64,000 bases of DNA from Xestospongia bergquistia (GCA_963965975.1 OZ014414.1:6981501-7045500), one strand, 5' to 3'. Shown: positions 1-16,548, counted from the first letter of the stretch. Notes: generated by a model not told the origin, from the sequence alone. Numbers and translations: made by a program.

Positions 1-24
1 TTCTTTTTTAAGGATTGCTGCCAT
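1..24 (-). CDS. 5' end (first 8 codons) of a multi-pass membrane protein copy, cut by the window edge
   Basis: The reverse strand from 24 starts with ATG and reads MAAILKKE, the same first residues as the intact gene at 25075-27027. Downstream similarity between 25-1574 and 27028-28616 confirms that this is the start of an earlier copy whose body lies left of the window. It implies a further CDK8 duplication unit upstream. Whether that copy is intact cannot be seen. Confidence 0.7.
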
Positions 25-1574
25 TATGACAAACCTTGATTGACAAAAACGAAGCTCTTTATGAACTAGAAAAGTAAGGAGGAGATTTTATTAGTTTTCT
101 GAGTGTAGGAGGTATTGTTATTGTAATATCATTATTCATAGATGTTGGTCACATGCAAAGGAGTGTTCATACTCTATGAATATCAATAGTCTATACTTGT
201 TATTAGGAATTAAGGAAATAGAATTTTTGTGACATAACTATACATGTTATTTGTCATTTCAGTAACGAGCAGTACCAATAAAAATAGGATTACATACATT
301 GCCTGCAGATAAAGACAGGATTTATTATGGATAACCTACTAGTTATTAGTTACTAGTTATTAGTTGTTTATTGCACTTTGAAAAGTCAATATTATTGCTT
401 ATTTGGAATCATATGGTGTGATGGAAAAAGGAGCAAATTAATGGTTTAAGGATATTTTTATTTGATTATTTAATTACTGTCCCTGATGTTTAGAAACAAT
501 ATATTACTGCATAAATTAGTTGTTGTATTCACATAGTTTTTGAGGAAAAGAGTGCCAAGTTTTGAGAGATGCTTTGAGTGAGATATTTTGTCAAAACAAC
601 ATTTCATGATACCTTATATTGGCAGTGCTCCTCCCAGTTTAATATACTATAAAAACTAGGGAGTTCACCTTGAAAATTGTTATAGTTATCATTGTCCTAC
701 ATTGTGGTCTTTGCTGTATATTTAGTATGTTTAATTATTAAGCCATATCTGATATTCTAACTAATGCTATTGGCTTCTGTATTAATATGTCCTTAGTCTT
801 TATTGTTGAGGTAATTGAAGATATTTTGTGCCTGTTAATTGCATCTACTGTAATAGAATACATTTTGTAACTGCGTTAGATTCAATCCTTTGAATTTATA
901 TGCATTGAAAACTAGTTTAAGCCGTACTTGCTATTTAATTTGCAATGAAAGATGGCATACACTTTTCTTTGTCTTAACTGAATGATCATTATTTAAAGCA
1001 TAAAAGTTTTATATTCTTAATACCACTGTATCTATAGTTTCTGCTAGCCATCCAGTATAAATGGAGCTAATGAAACTAGTGTGTTCTATAAAAAACATGA
1101 TACAACAATAATAAAGTAAAAGTCAGTAACAATAGCCTCTTCTATAATGATCGTAATATAAATATTATAATTATGTGGAATTGTAGTATATATTATTCTA
1201 TATGGGTACTGTTTGTAGTTAAGTTCATATGACTGTAAACTATAAACATATATGTTAGTGCACATGATGTTGGCAGAACATAGGAATTTTGTGGTTAAAA
1301 GCAACTACAGCTATAAAGTCTGTAGTAACTATCAAGTTATTGATATTAGTGTATATTGAAGGAATAATTTGATTGAGCTTTCTTTTGTCTACTTTAAATA
1401 AAACACAAATAATTGGTTGTTTAGCATAACTCAATAGATGGAATTCCTATTTTAAGTATTAACTAAACAATTTCATTAAATATTATAAATACGTTCCATA
1501 TGTGACTATATGTTGTTAATAAGTTATACGGTTAACTGGATTACTTCTAATTCTGATTTTGTATTTAAGATATT
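25..1574. repeat. Spacer of the CDK8 tandem unit, first of three copies
   Basis: This AT-rich noncoding stretch is nearly collinear with 27028-28616 and, with indels and an inserted segment, with 45499-47579. It lies between the start of the membrane protein gene and the duplication breakpoint. Up to the GATATT at 1569-1574 all three copies align. After it the first two continue alike and the third (47580 on) becomes unrelated. That point marks the duplication junction. No coding signal is convincing here. Confidence 0.75.
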
Positions 1575-1789
1575 TTAATTTTTAATATTTTAATACATGT
1601 AGGTATGATGGATATTTGTGCTCAATTGTTAATTTATCTTATGTTAAATAGGTGCAGTGACTATTTCAAGATATAGTATATAATGATAGGTCTACTGAAT
1701 CCTACTATTAGCCTATAGCTGGTATATTTACCTTGTTTTACAAGTAAGTACAATATTAGTATTATTTTAATACTGATGTTATTTCATAG

Positions 1790-2170
1790 GTATTGTACCA
1801 GAGACAGAATATGTCTAGCTCAATCATAATATGACATTTGAGTGTCCTACCAACTTAACTGAATATACTCTCACATCAACTACTACATCTTTGTTGGTGG
1901 ATCTAGTGCTCCTACATTAAAGCAAACTAATATACCTAATCTCACTATCTTCACTATAACTAGTACTAACGATGGTACTAGTGTGAGATATCTAGCTAAT
2001 GACAGTGTAACACACCACTGCACCATTTTTGACTTTATTAGTATATGTTTATGCTCAATGTTACTATAATTAATGAAATATTAAATATCTCATCTCAACT
2101 GTTGCATTGTCTTTTCCTGGTCTCCTCCATTCACATTATATCAGTTAAGTATGTGATATCGAGTAACCTT
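1790..2170 (+). pseudogene. Decayed Ig-like/FN3 domain coding fragment
   Basis: In broken frames the plus strand reads NMTFECPTNLTEYTLTS, then a stretch rich in Thr, Asn and Ile that contains DGTSVRYLANDSVTHHC. This looks like an Ig-type beta-sandwich with a Cys near each end. Around 2110-2150 FSWSPPFTLYQL resembles the start of a fibronectin type III domain. Stops and frame changes interrupt it and no start is present. The same relic occurs in unit B. The domain assignment is inference from motif appearance only. Confidence 0.4.
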
Positions 2171-2356
2171 AAGTGTAGGAAAGAAGTCAAGTAATCTATA
2201 CTACTAACTATGCTTTTGATAATAATATAGGTAATCTGGCCAATTTTATATATTACATATAAGTATAATGATATTATAAGTTGTATTACAGTAGTCTAGT
2301 GGGTGTGTCAATTCTAATACTGCTATATATGTACTATACTAGTATTTGCAATATTA

Positions 2357-2594
2357 GTGACCTGATTTGCAAAAAGGGACCACTTCTGTCAAAACATTTG
2401 TGACCTGACTTTTGAACAAACTACTGTTAAAACATCTCAAACATCTCAGTTTTTTATACATACTGTTGGTACATATACATAACTATTCTACATGTATGCA
2501 AAACTGTTTATTGTTATGTTTTAACAGTGTTTTTTTTCACAAATCAGGTCACAAATGTTGTGACAGAAGTGGTCCCTTTTTGCTAATAGGTCAC
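2357..2594. mobile_element. Foldback element (MITE-like), copy 1 of 3
   Basis: The two ends are long inverted repeats. The left end begins GTGACCTGATTTGCAAAAAG and the right end reads as its reverse complement with few changes. Both arms contain a copy of GGGACCACTTCTGTC. Unit B lacks this element at the equivalent place (about 34805), so A is a filled site and B an empty one. Related copies lie at 44722-44904 and 61764-61998. No transposase is encoded. Confidence 0.75.
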
Positions 2595-2860
2595 ATATAC
2601 TAGATAAGAAAAACTAACTCATTGAGACAAGGTATAGTTAAGTTAACTATATTTTGTATGCCACTAAAACAATTCTGAGTTTTACAACATGTCAGTGTTG
2701 TATAACAGAGAAATGTATATGTTTCTTTTAACTGGGAAAGCTAGCCCGTCTGGTTCACGCACAATTCATAAGCTCTCAGTTTGGGTGTTTCCGTAATATC
2801 TATTTAATAGTAATTATTTCGTTTGTTGTTGTTGTTCGTTATATTAGAATCATCAAAAAG

Positions 2861-7823
<4,963 letters not shown>

Positions 7824-7830
<7 letters not shown>

Positions 7831-9967
7831 AGGGAAGGCTGAAAGGTAACTGGTATTAGTGACTTTTCATTGCACTGTTACTAGATCTAGTGTTTATGCC
7901 TAAACCTCATAAACCATTAACTGATCAAGGACTTGAGGAGGCTCAAACACAGTCCAGTCAGGAAGAGACATCACCTATCACTAAAACTACAGGTAGTACT
8001 ATTTTATATAAATAGTTTTATACTGCTCTTATAGAATTTCTATCAATGTCAAAGTTAAAAGATCCATTAAAGGGTTCAGTTGATGATAAAGAAAACAGTT
8101 CATTACCTTATCTAAGTAGGTTGTATTGTAATTTGTATCATAACAAAGTAAAAGAATGTTTATTTATGTATATACTAATCTATTCCATTACATTCTTCAA
8201 TGTTAATATCATTATAGTAATTTGTTTTGTCTACTATAATGGTTGTAATGAATGATGTCATAATTGAGTCATAAAATTACTAATACAAAGTCATAATATT
8301 GTCAGTAATAATATATTGATAATCCTTAAATTACAAATACTAAAATTATGTATGATCTTGGTTTATTATAATAAAAAAATATCTTTATTAATAGAGTATC
8401 CATGCAGATGATATATTGAAGGATTCTGATGATAAAGAGTCAATCAAAGGTATGTATCTTTGAATATATGTCATTGTTAGTTACAACAAATGCAAACAAG
8501 ATCACAATTATTATAAAAATGGCCACCTATAATTGTGATGTTAATAATTATTTCTTGATAGCATTAGACTTCCTCATAAGACAATAACCTCTATATATAA
8601 GGATTGTACAAAATACTATGAAAAATGGTTGCTTCTTGTAACTCTGTAGTTAGTTGTAGTCGAAAAATATAATAATAATTTCATAATTGTGATTCATTAC
8701 GAACTAAAACTTATTTCATAACCTTGACTTAATTCATAGCTTTTGAAATAGCTGATGATTATAATAGACAAGGTATTATTTTTTCATTTACTAATTCTCA
8801 AATTTGCCTTTCTTCTATCAATTCCTAAACTAATTAACTTCATCAGATCACTTTCAGTCAGTAAACTCTATAGTTTACAAGTCTCAAGTTAATATATAAA
8901 TACTTGATATCCAGTGATGTGTTCTGTTAATATGATAACAATGATAGAATTATATTTTATTGTTCCTCTATAGCCATATCAACACTCAGTCAATTAGCAA
9001 AATTTAATAATAAGCCCCGCCTCATTTACTCGTTGCTATATTAACCATATTTATTAATCAGTAATGGCTTCCTTTCTTCTTCAGTGTGTTGTCTGTGTAT
9101 TGTAGTATTTTATATTATATATTACTATATGTGTACTATACTATATACTAACTCTGTTTTATAACAGGAGATGATGGAAGTGTTCAGTGGAATGATGATT
9201 ACAATTATGTTGAACTCATTAGACCAAGTGTAGTAGAAAGTGAAGATGTTATAAGTAAATTAATAAAAGAACAACAAACAGGAAAAGAATGGAGTATTAG
9301 TCTCTCCTCGTCATCTCCTGAAAGTACTGCAGTTATTATAAACAATCTTAATAAGTGTACAGTGTGGAGACTTGATATAAACAACACTTTATTGGACAGT
9401 AAGTGTGTATCGATATTATCAGAGATACTAAAAACTAATAAAACAATAAAGACACTACGGCTGTTGTCCTCTTCACTTACTGGTGGTATCAAACAAGTCA
9501 GTGATAGTCTCTTTAATAATAAAACACTTGAACAGTTAGTGTTGTCTAATGTTAATGTTATTGATGTCACACATGAAGATATAACTCACTTATCTACTAT
9601 GTTATCAAGTAATACAACTTTAAAAGAACTAGAACTCATCAACTGTAACATCACTGATAATGGAGTCCGATATATCTGTGAAGGACTTAGTAAAAACCAA
9701 ACATTGACTATGTTGAACATCGGATGTAATCCTCAGATCACTTCAGTTAGTACCAGTACAATAGCAGATCTAATACAAACAAGTACATCACTGACAATAC
9801 TATTTCTCTACAATACTTCACTGAACAATGATGATATGAAGACAATATGTACATCACTTAGTAAAAATACTACAATAAGGAAACTATGGTTATCAAAACA
9901 ACATAAAAACTATTGTAAGAAGTTAGACAGTTATCAAGTTATTAAAGACAGACTACAGTTTTGGTAA
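7824..9967 (+). CDS. 3' part of a leucine-rich-repeat (RNI/NLRC-type) protein gene, 5' end missing
   Basis: Small exons at 7824-7845, 7885-7992, 8035-8115, 8408-8449 and 8740-8772 are joined by short GT-AG introns in one consistent phase. They lead to a large last exon at 9168-9967 ending in TAA. An exon near 8973 is possible but uncertain, so the small-exon model is tentative. The small exons give a charged, low-complexity linker (for example DDKENSSLPYL). The last exon encodes about six leucine-rich repeats of roughly 28 residues, such as TLKELELINCNITDNGVRYI, like the LRR tails of NLR and RNI proteins. The gene starts abruptly at the CDK8 breakpoint and out of frame with CDK8, so its N-terminal domains are lost or elsewhere. 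Its function is unknown; ligand sensing or regulation would be typical for such tails. Confidence 0.6.
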
Positions 9968-10686
9968 TAGTAAGTAGTTTGCTGTTTATTCTTAATCTGT
10001 CTTCTCACTCACTTTTATTTTCTCTATAAATTTCTTTTGTCATTATTTGCTCTTCTTCTTTAACAATTTATTTCTCTAACAAAACTAATAGACAATAAAA
10101 ATAGAGCAGTTTTGCTCAACACTTACTTTTCTAATGTCGCACTTTTTTGCTCTCTGACAGCTGGTCATTTAGCGTTTCTGAAACTAATTACTTGCACATG
10201 TGGCCTCATTTTAAACCTCTTTATGGAGATTTGTTCGCTAACTTTTAACTTTCCTAAGAGAATGTTTGAAGAAAAACATACTTTAATAATTTTCTTAACT
10301 ACTTATAGAGAAGTCAACACTTTCTTTCTTATTTTCAGATGAGCTAGAAGACTACACATTAATAATACAACTAGACTATTGAGGTCAGTTCAATTAATCA
10401 AGTTATAATTGATTTTATATGAATTGTTGCAGTTCAACAATAGATATTTCTGGGATAGAGAAGTTTGCACATTTACATAATGAATAATGGGATGACATTA
10501 TAATGGACCTCAACTTACTCAATATTCTATGAACAATGTACATATCACTATTGTAAAGGATATTATGTTGAGGATAAGAGAGGAACAATTTGTATATAAA
10601 CCTTTAACCTTAATTTAACTGAATATAGTATATTAAATGTGGAATATTATGTGAAATAAGTTAAAGTAATTGGAAGCAATTATTAC
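9968..10686. other. Intergenic, no gene recognised
   Basis: This is the AT-rich 3' flank of the LRR gene. A TTTTCAG acceptor-like site at about 10339 could define a 3' UTR exon. Open frames here have no recognisable domains and ordinary AT-rich composition. Confidence 0.5.
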
Positions 10687-10711
10687 CCCCCCCCTCTCTC
10701 TCTCTCTCTCC
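10687..10711. repeat. Poly-C plus (CT)n microsatellite
   Basis: A run of C is followed by about ten CT dinucleotides. It is a simple polypyrimidine tract between the LRR gene and the LINE relic. Confidence 0.9.
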
Positions 10712-10789
10712 GTATATCAGCCATTAAGGTAGTGACATCATATCATTTGAGATGATATTCAATAAACACTCTAACTTGTTTTTGACATC

Positions 10790-11750
10790 AAACGTTCAAC
10801 ATGATATTGACTGGATGTCTGCTAACAGGCTTAAATTAAATTCATCAAAATCTGTGATTATGTTGGTTGGAACAACACAAAATTAAAAGGCAAATCTTGG
10901 ACAATATACAGCAATGGTATTTGTTTTCAATTGTGTTAAGTACCTTGGAATCAGAGTGGGGAGAATGTAGTTCCATGTCATAAGCATAAAGATTAATATC
11001 ACTATGTTGGACAACTGATGGCAGATCATTTATGTATAAACTAAACAGGAGGGGACCTAATATGAACCCTGTGGTCTCCGATGGTAACCAGCTTCCACCC
11101 TGAATATCAGAGTCAAGATATACTCTCTGTCTTCTTTCCATCAGGTAGCTAATCAACCATTGTAATGATGAACCATTTATACCAAAGTAAGGCTGCTTTG
11201 AAATCAGAATGTCGTGGCTTACACAATCAAATGCCTTGGCAGGATCCAGAAATACTGCACCAATGTAATTTCATTTATCTATTTCTTTCCGCCATGAATC
11301 AGTGACATGAATAAGAACATCCTGACTTGAATGTTGAGGTCTGAAAGCTGATTGCTTAGGTGTCAAAAGATTGTTATCTAAAAGATGAACCTGTATTTAC
11401 TTATAAATGGTCCTTTCTAATATTTTAGATAAAATTGGTACTACTGAAATTGGTCTACAGTTATTAGGAGACAGATCACCTTTTGTCTTCATTATTCAAG
11501 TTATATTTGCAGATTTCCATGATTCCTATCTTTACGCATAATTTGATAGTTACTGGGACAAACTTCTTTATCATTTATTGAATCATCAAGCCAAGTTTCA
11601 GTGATAGCTAAAATGTCAATTTTCTCATTCAAAAGTAAGTGGGATACTTCATCAGCAAAAGATACAAGACTTCTTGCATTTGTGTGAGCAATTCGAATGC
11701 CACATTTGTTAGAATTTAATAGGTGAGAGGTGTATAAGGGTGACATTAAT
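10790..11750 (-). pseudogene. Decayed non-LTR retrotransposon (LINE), endonuclease and reverse transcriptase fragments
   Basis: On the minus strand the 5' part (about 11746-11501) reads AHTNARSLVSF and ILAITETWLDDSI, the start of an apurinic-type endonuclease. After a deletion, 11480-10850 gives reverse transcriptase motifs in broken frames: CRPISVVPILSKILERTIYK, SAFRPQHSSQD, AFDCVSHDIL and LGPLLFSLYINDLP. The catalytic YADD region is altered (YAYDMEL). Stops, frameshifts and the loss of the middle of the element show it is dead. It resembles CR1/L2/jockey-type LINEs; the clade is not decided here. Confidence 0.85.
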
Positions 11751-12074
11751 GAAGTTGATAAGTTTGATCTTGCAGGTAGCAGAGAACAGTCATGAAATGC
11801 AATAGCTGAGACTATACATCTTAATCACACCCATGAGAAAACATCCTTCTTCAAATAGTCATCATATTGCTTATTTAAAACACTACAGCACTTACTATAC
11901 ACCCATAAGCCACATTTACGCACAAGAGAACTTTTTGATTTGATCTTACAGACTGGTTTCATATGCTACAGGGATGTTTGACTGGACCAGGGTTGAGTTA
12001 AATTTCGCCAGAAAGAATTATCAGGAGCAACATCAAAGAACAGATCTGTTTGGACCTGAAATCCATTTTAGAGG

Positions 12075-12114
12075 TGCGCCACCATTTTACTTTAAACAGT
12101 AAAATGGCGGCGCA
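12075..12114. promoter_or_regulatory. Inverted pair of YY1-like motifs upstream of the FEM1-like gene
   Basis: Two 17-base arms, TGCGCCACCATTTTACT and AGTAAAATGGCGGCGCA, form an inverted repeat with one mismatch and a 6-base loop. Each arm contains a form of the AAAATGG(C/T)GGC sequence that YY1-type zinc-finger proteins bind in other animals. An ETS-like CGGAAGT follows at about 12142, and the ATG of the next gene is at 12227. The layout suggests a core promoter. Function is inferred from motifs; a small transposon end is the alternative. Confidence 0.45.
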
Positions 12115-12226
12115 TTCTGAACGTTAAATAATTGTTATTTACGGAAGTACAAAACGGAAATACAACACTAATTAACAACACAACACAATCAATCATTTTA
12201 GCAGGAAGTTATGAGCTAAAGTCAAA

Positions 12227-14350
12227 ATGGAGTGGTTACTATCAACTGAAGAACTTAAACACTGGGTTAAGCGAGTGTCAGCACATAGTAAACCTTCAAG
12301 TACTACTTCACCAAAACAAGTAGTGAGTGATCTACAGCAGTTTCTAAGTGAACATAACTTGTATATTGGTCCTACTACATTTACTAGTGGGTTTATATCA
12401 GTAGTACATGAAGCTTGTCGCTCTGACAATATCAAGTTAGTCAAGTTTGTACTTAAACATCACGCAGGAAAGTTTGATATCAACCAACTTATCGTCTATC
12501 CTTATCCTCACCTTCAGCGTCACAATGCTAGAATCATAATATCATCTGAAGAGACGCTAGTTCATGCTGTTGTTACAAGTTCCTCGACTAAAATTTTAAA
12601 ATTACTGGTGTCTCATGGAGCGTCAGTTAATATACCTGACAATTCTTCTCTTACCCCTTTATTAAGAGCTGTTAATGAGCAATCTCCAAACAAAGATTTT
12701 GTTAGCTATCTAATAAAAGTTGGAGCTGATCTTCACTATCGAGATAATAAGAGGCAATCTGTATTAATGTATGCTGTTAATGGAACAGAACGACATGTCA
12801 AAGATATCATTTTATTGCTTCTTAAAGCAGGTGCTGATGCTACTCTAACTGATGAATGTGGCTACAATGTACTACATCATGCTGTAAGTAGTGGTTGGGG
12901 TTGTGCAGATAATTTAAGGGTGCTTTTGTCAGCAAAAATACAATCTAATTGGTTTCAGCCAGCACGTAAAGCTAATGCTTTATTTTTTGCTGATGAAATA
13001 AATTTTTATGTAGACTCAGATGATTTCTTAAATGAAAATTCACCAAAACCCCGCAATAATCCTAAAGAGATAACTGATGTTTTCGCCAAGCATCCTCTTT
13101 GTCCTCCTCATCTCAAGGTTGATAGCATTTTAGTTAATGCTACATTCTCATTATATTGGAATATTTATATTAACTCACCTCCTATAGATAGCATCAGAGC
13201 ATGTTATGGTCTTATTAAGGAAGGATTAACCCTCCAAGCCAAATTGATGCTACCACCACCTATTATGTCAGAGCCTATCGAAGATTATGGTGGTATATCA
13301 GAGGTGATCTCTGTTCAAGAATTAAATGAAAAGTACTCTGATTTAACTAACACTACTACACAAGTAAACCTAGCTTATCAGTGCCTTATTATCAGAGAAC
13401 GATGTCTTGGTTATGGTAACTTTACTGTTATTAGCTCTTTGTTCATGTATGGAGGATGGATGATAGTACTTGATCACTTTACTGAAGGTCTTTGTTTGTG
13501 GCTTCGAGGTACTATGATGCTTCTTTCACGTTTTGAAGAAGGGATTAGAAGTGAACGAAGTGATCTTTTTTTCCAAATTAAAAATGGATGTTACTCTATT
13601 GATAAATGTATGGATAAACTTGTAAAAGGGCTTACAGAAGTACAAGATCTTAGCACTAAGTTTGAAGCAATTATGTATAATCTCATAGAGTGTCAAAGAA
13701 TGAGTTTGGAAATGCTTGTGAATTACAATGAGGTAAATCACTATATTGAAGTGGATGATCGTCTTGTTTCCTTCTATAATTGGAAAAATTGTTTAAAGTT
13801 GCTCGACAGTCTATCTAAAAACCAACTCAGCACTCTTGATGTGTCTAGTCTTTGTCAACAAGTCATAGCAAAATGTCCTGTGTTTCCAATCGGGTCAAAA
13901 TTGAGCATAAATGTTCTTGATATTGCTTTATCAGGATATGATAGAAGAACACTGAGTGATTGTTTTCTGTCTATATTGCTACAGTCAGGTGGTGACGCAT
14001 TTGTGAACAAGGTTGGGTGGACTGGTTGTCGACCTCTCAAATTAGCTCAAACAAAAGAAGCTACATTGTTGTTTCTTGCTCATGGAGCTCATCTTGATGC
14101 TGTTGGTATACCTAACATATATATGCGTGTACCTATTAATCCTTATCTCGATGACTACTTTTTGACTCCTCTTCCTCTTGCTTGTCTCTCAGCAAAATGT
14201 ATTGTGTCTGAATCCATTCCTTATCGATCAATAGGCCTTCCCTGTCATGTCATTGAGTTTATTTCCTTACATGATTCGGATGGTATCAAAGTTAATGTTG
14301 AAAGTATAGACAATATTCTTTTTCGTAAACTTAATGAGTTTTGGTATTAA
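12227..14350 (+). CDS. FEM1-like ankyrin-repeat protein, candidate CUL2 ubiquitin-ligase substrate receptor
   Basis: A single uninterrupted frame of 707 residues. The N-terminal third (about residues 55-240) holds ankyrin repeats, for example KILKLLVSHGASVNIPD and VSYLIKVGADLHYRDNK. The middle reads YQCLIIRERCLGYGNF, then a cluster like FEM1's (A/C)L..RERILG..., with a following TPR-like segment around WLRGTMMLL. The C-terminus has more ankyrin-like sequence (LLFLAHGAHLDAVGI) and ends with PLACLSAKCIV, then a conserved-looking VIEFISLHD, matching the FEM1 tail pattern LKCLAARAV...F..FH. FEM1 proteins recruit substrates to the cullin-2 ligase. It is somewhat longer than typical FEM1 (about 620-670) and divergent, so orthology to FEM1A, B or C is not assigned. 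It is intronless in a region of intron-rich genes, which may mean retroposition. It lies inside the DNA that splits CDK8-A. Confidence 0.75.
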   Translation: MEWLLSTEELKHWVKRVSAHSKPSSTTSPKQVVSDLQQFLSEHNLYIGPTTFTSGFISVVHEACRSDNIKLVKFVLKHHAGKFDINQLIVYPYPHLQRHNARIIISSEETLVHAVVTSSSTKILKLLVSHGASVNIPDNSSLTPLLRAVNEQSPNKDFVSYLIKVGADLHYRDNKRQSVLMYAVNGTERHVKDIILLLLKAGADATLTDECGYNVLHHAVSSGWGCADNLRVLLSAKIQSNWFQPARKANALFFADEINFYVDSDDFLNENSPKPRNNPKEITDVFAKHPLCPPHLKVDSILVNATFSLYWNIYINSPPIDSIRACYGLIKEGLTLQAKLMLPPPIMSEPIEDYGGISEVISVQELNEKYSDLTNTTTQVNLAYQCLIIRERCLGYGNFTVISSLFMYGGWMIVLDHFTEGLCLWLRGTMMLLSRFEEGIRSERSDLFFQIKNGCYSIDKCMDKLVKGLTEVQDLSTKFEAIMYNLIECQRMSLEMLVNYNEVNHYIEVDDRLVSFYNWKNCLKLLDSLSKNQLSTLDVSSLCQQVIAKCPVFPIGSKLSINVLDIALSGYDRRTLSDCFLSILLQSGGDAFVNKVGWTGCRPLKLAQTKEATLLFLAHGAHLDAVGIPNIYMRVPINPYLDDYFLTPLPLACLSAKCIVSESIPYRSIGLPCHVIEFISLHDSDGIKVNVESIDNILFRKLNEFWY

Positions 14351-15189
14351 GAAATCACTCCTAATAATATACACATTATTTTTTCAAAAAAAAACTGATT
14401 TTAAATTGTCTCTGTTTTATATTCAAATAACAAATTTCTATTTGTCATTGAGTTTATCAAGTTAGCATTGTCTATTATCATATATAATCTTGTTACTTAC
14501 TAGACAGCAGACAGGCTTCTATTTGATCAAATTGAGCCAGTCAACAAGTACACTTAGTACTGTTTGTTAGTGTTTTGTAATGTTTTTTGTCATAAGTTAC
14601 CAATTCATTTCAAAAATGGATATTGTGATCATAGATGGAGGGTGGATTTGAGTCATCTTTGTGGGTATTTGGTGATTTGTTTAAAAAGTAGTTTGATGCA
14701 TGCATAAGTGTTTTGATTCTTGAGTGGATCTGGAATGAATACACTTCAACTCATTGAAATAAGTTTTATTGTTAATGTTATTAATTCGTATTAGATTACT
14801 AGAGCAACAACATAATATTGTGGCTATTATATTGTTAGTTTTGATCTTACCTTGACCTTTAATCATCATGCAATTTGGTGGTTATAAGGTTGTAACTATC
14901 ATCCACTTGTCATGTGGCAGCTCCTATATAAATAAATTCACATTCCTTTCATTTATCCTGTTGATGAAATCATGTACTGAAGTAGTCTGGCATTGTTGAC
15001 AAAGAGTCAGTAACACCAGATTAGTATTAAAGGTAATCTCTTTAATTACTAATATAGCTAGAGTAGAATTTTTAAACTTATAATAATTATAATAATATTA
15101 TACTTATTGCTGAATGAAGAACTATTGTTGTACAATGTGCTAATTGCTAATTTTAAATGTTTCTGTTACATGTAACAGTCAAGAAAATC
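14351..15189. other. Intergenic, no gene recognised
   Basis: AT-rich sequence 3' of the FEM1-like gene. I see no domain, RNA gene or strong repeat until the miniature element at 15190. Confidence 0.5.
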
Positions 15190-15364
15190 GGGTGGTTAAC
15201 TTCTTCACTCTGATGACACCATCATTAAATGATATCAGTGATGTCATCATATATGATGACATTATCAAATTCATCACTAAACCAAACCTTATAACACATT
15301 GTGATGTTATTAATTTACCATAGTACAAGTTACATCATCATAGAAGTTACACCAAGAAGGACCC
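15190..15364. mobile_element. MITE with 8-bp target duplication, copy 1
   Basis: The right end is GAAGTTACACCAAGAAGGAC plus CC and the left end begins GGGTGGTTAACTTC, a shortened form of its reverse complement. The flanking 8-mers AGAAAATC at 15182-15189 and 15365-15372 are identical, a perfect target-site duplication. The interior is rich in GATGATGTCATCAT-like palindromes. The second copy at 60090-60273 has intact ends. It has no coding capacity. The 8-bp duplication fits hAT-like or Merlin-like transposases, which is inference. Confidence 0.85.
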
Positions 15365-16548
15365 AGAAAATCATAAAAGATATATAATGGCAGCTGTCCA
15401 ATGTAACATGAAGATACTACAAAAAGCAAAAAAAGTGTTTTGTGTGATATATTGATACAACCTAAGTTTAATCAAGATATGATGCGAACTCCAAAAGATA
15501 ACAACTGAACAATCATTCACACAATATACTCAATAATATAGGGGGAGGTTACAATAATTTATATAACTACTAATTAACGCTGCATTAATATATGTAATAA
15601 TAATAATAATTATAATAATAACAATATAATAATAATAATATTATAACTCCATAAATAGGCAATGATATATTGTCTATCTGATAATGCATGCAAACAACAA
15701 CAAAACAGAAAGAAGAAAATTTCACCATTTCTTTGCCTCTAAATAAGAACACTTGCAAAAGTGCTTAAACATCACCACATGCATGCACTATAATGAACAT
15801 GGTCTATGATTATATGATGACCATGGCTAGTAACATATATGAAGTGTTATGTATAGATATCATCAGTTATTCTAGTAATCACAATCATTAACCACTTTCC
15901 TCAAAAGCTTAACTTAAAACTTAACCTTGAGGCTTGGCCCCATCACCCAAACAGGATTAATTTTACAATTGTTGATTTTAAAACTATATATATAAACATA
16001 TCGTATGTTTCATAAGTCATTTATTGTCCCACCAAACAATTAGAGTTTAATGAACAAGTAACTACTACATATTCAAATATCAAGTTCTTTATAGACAAGC
16101 ATGTTTGAAAGCTTAGATAAATATATAATATAATAAATCAGTTGTATGCAATCAATAATAATTTCCAACTTTGTTAAGATTAATATAATGGTAATTTAAA
16201 TTATGTTACTCTTAAAACAAATGAATTATTTTAACCTATTCATGGACATCATCATGAGTCCATAGTAACAGCTCTGGTCCAGTCAGCATCTTATATTTTG
16301 TCTAAGATTGTAAATCATAATTAGTTCAAGCCATTAGCTACAAAACAATCAATCTCCATTAGTACATTAACAATCAAAACAGTGTTATGTTTTTTTTGAA
16401 TGAAATAATTTTGATATCTACAACTTGTATAGCCATTTAACTATATATGGTTAAATCAACCAGTCAGTTTTTAAAGTGATATAAATATCTGTGATCTAAT
16501 TTCCTTACATCATTTTCAGTTAGTATATAATTTTTATATCTTCAAATA
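15365..16548. repeat. USOMP5 upstream region, first tandem copy
   Basis: From about 15640 the sequence (for example AACTCCATAAATAGGCAATG) parallels 17806-18600 and 30890-31690, the regions just upstream of the intact USOMP5-like genes. It is therefore the promoter-side part of a tandemly copied gene unit of about 2.1 kb. The part from 15365 to 15640 is AT-rich with TAA/TAT simple repeats. Confidence 0.65.

Noticed and set aside
10112..10342. Small plus-strand ORF downstream of the LRR gene
   Set aside because: No domain, no splice context, composition like the surrounding AT-rich DNA.
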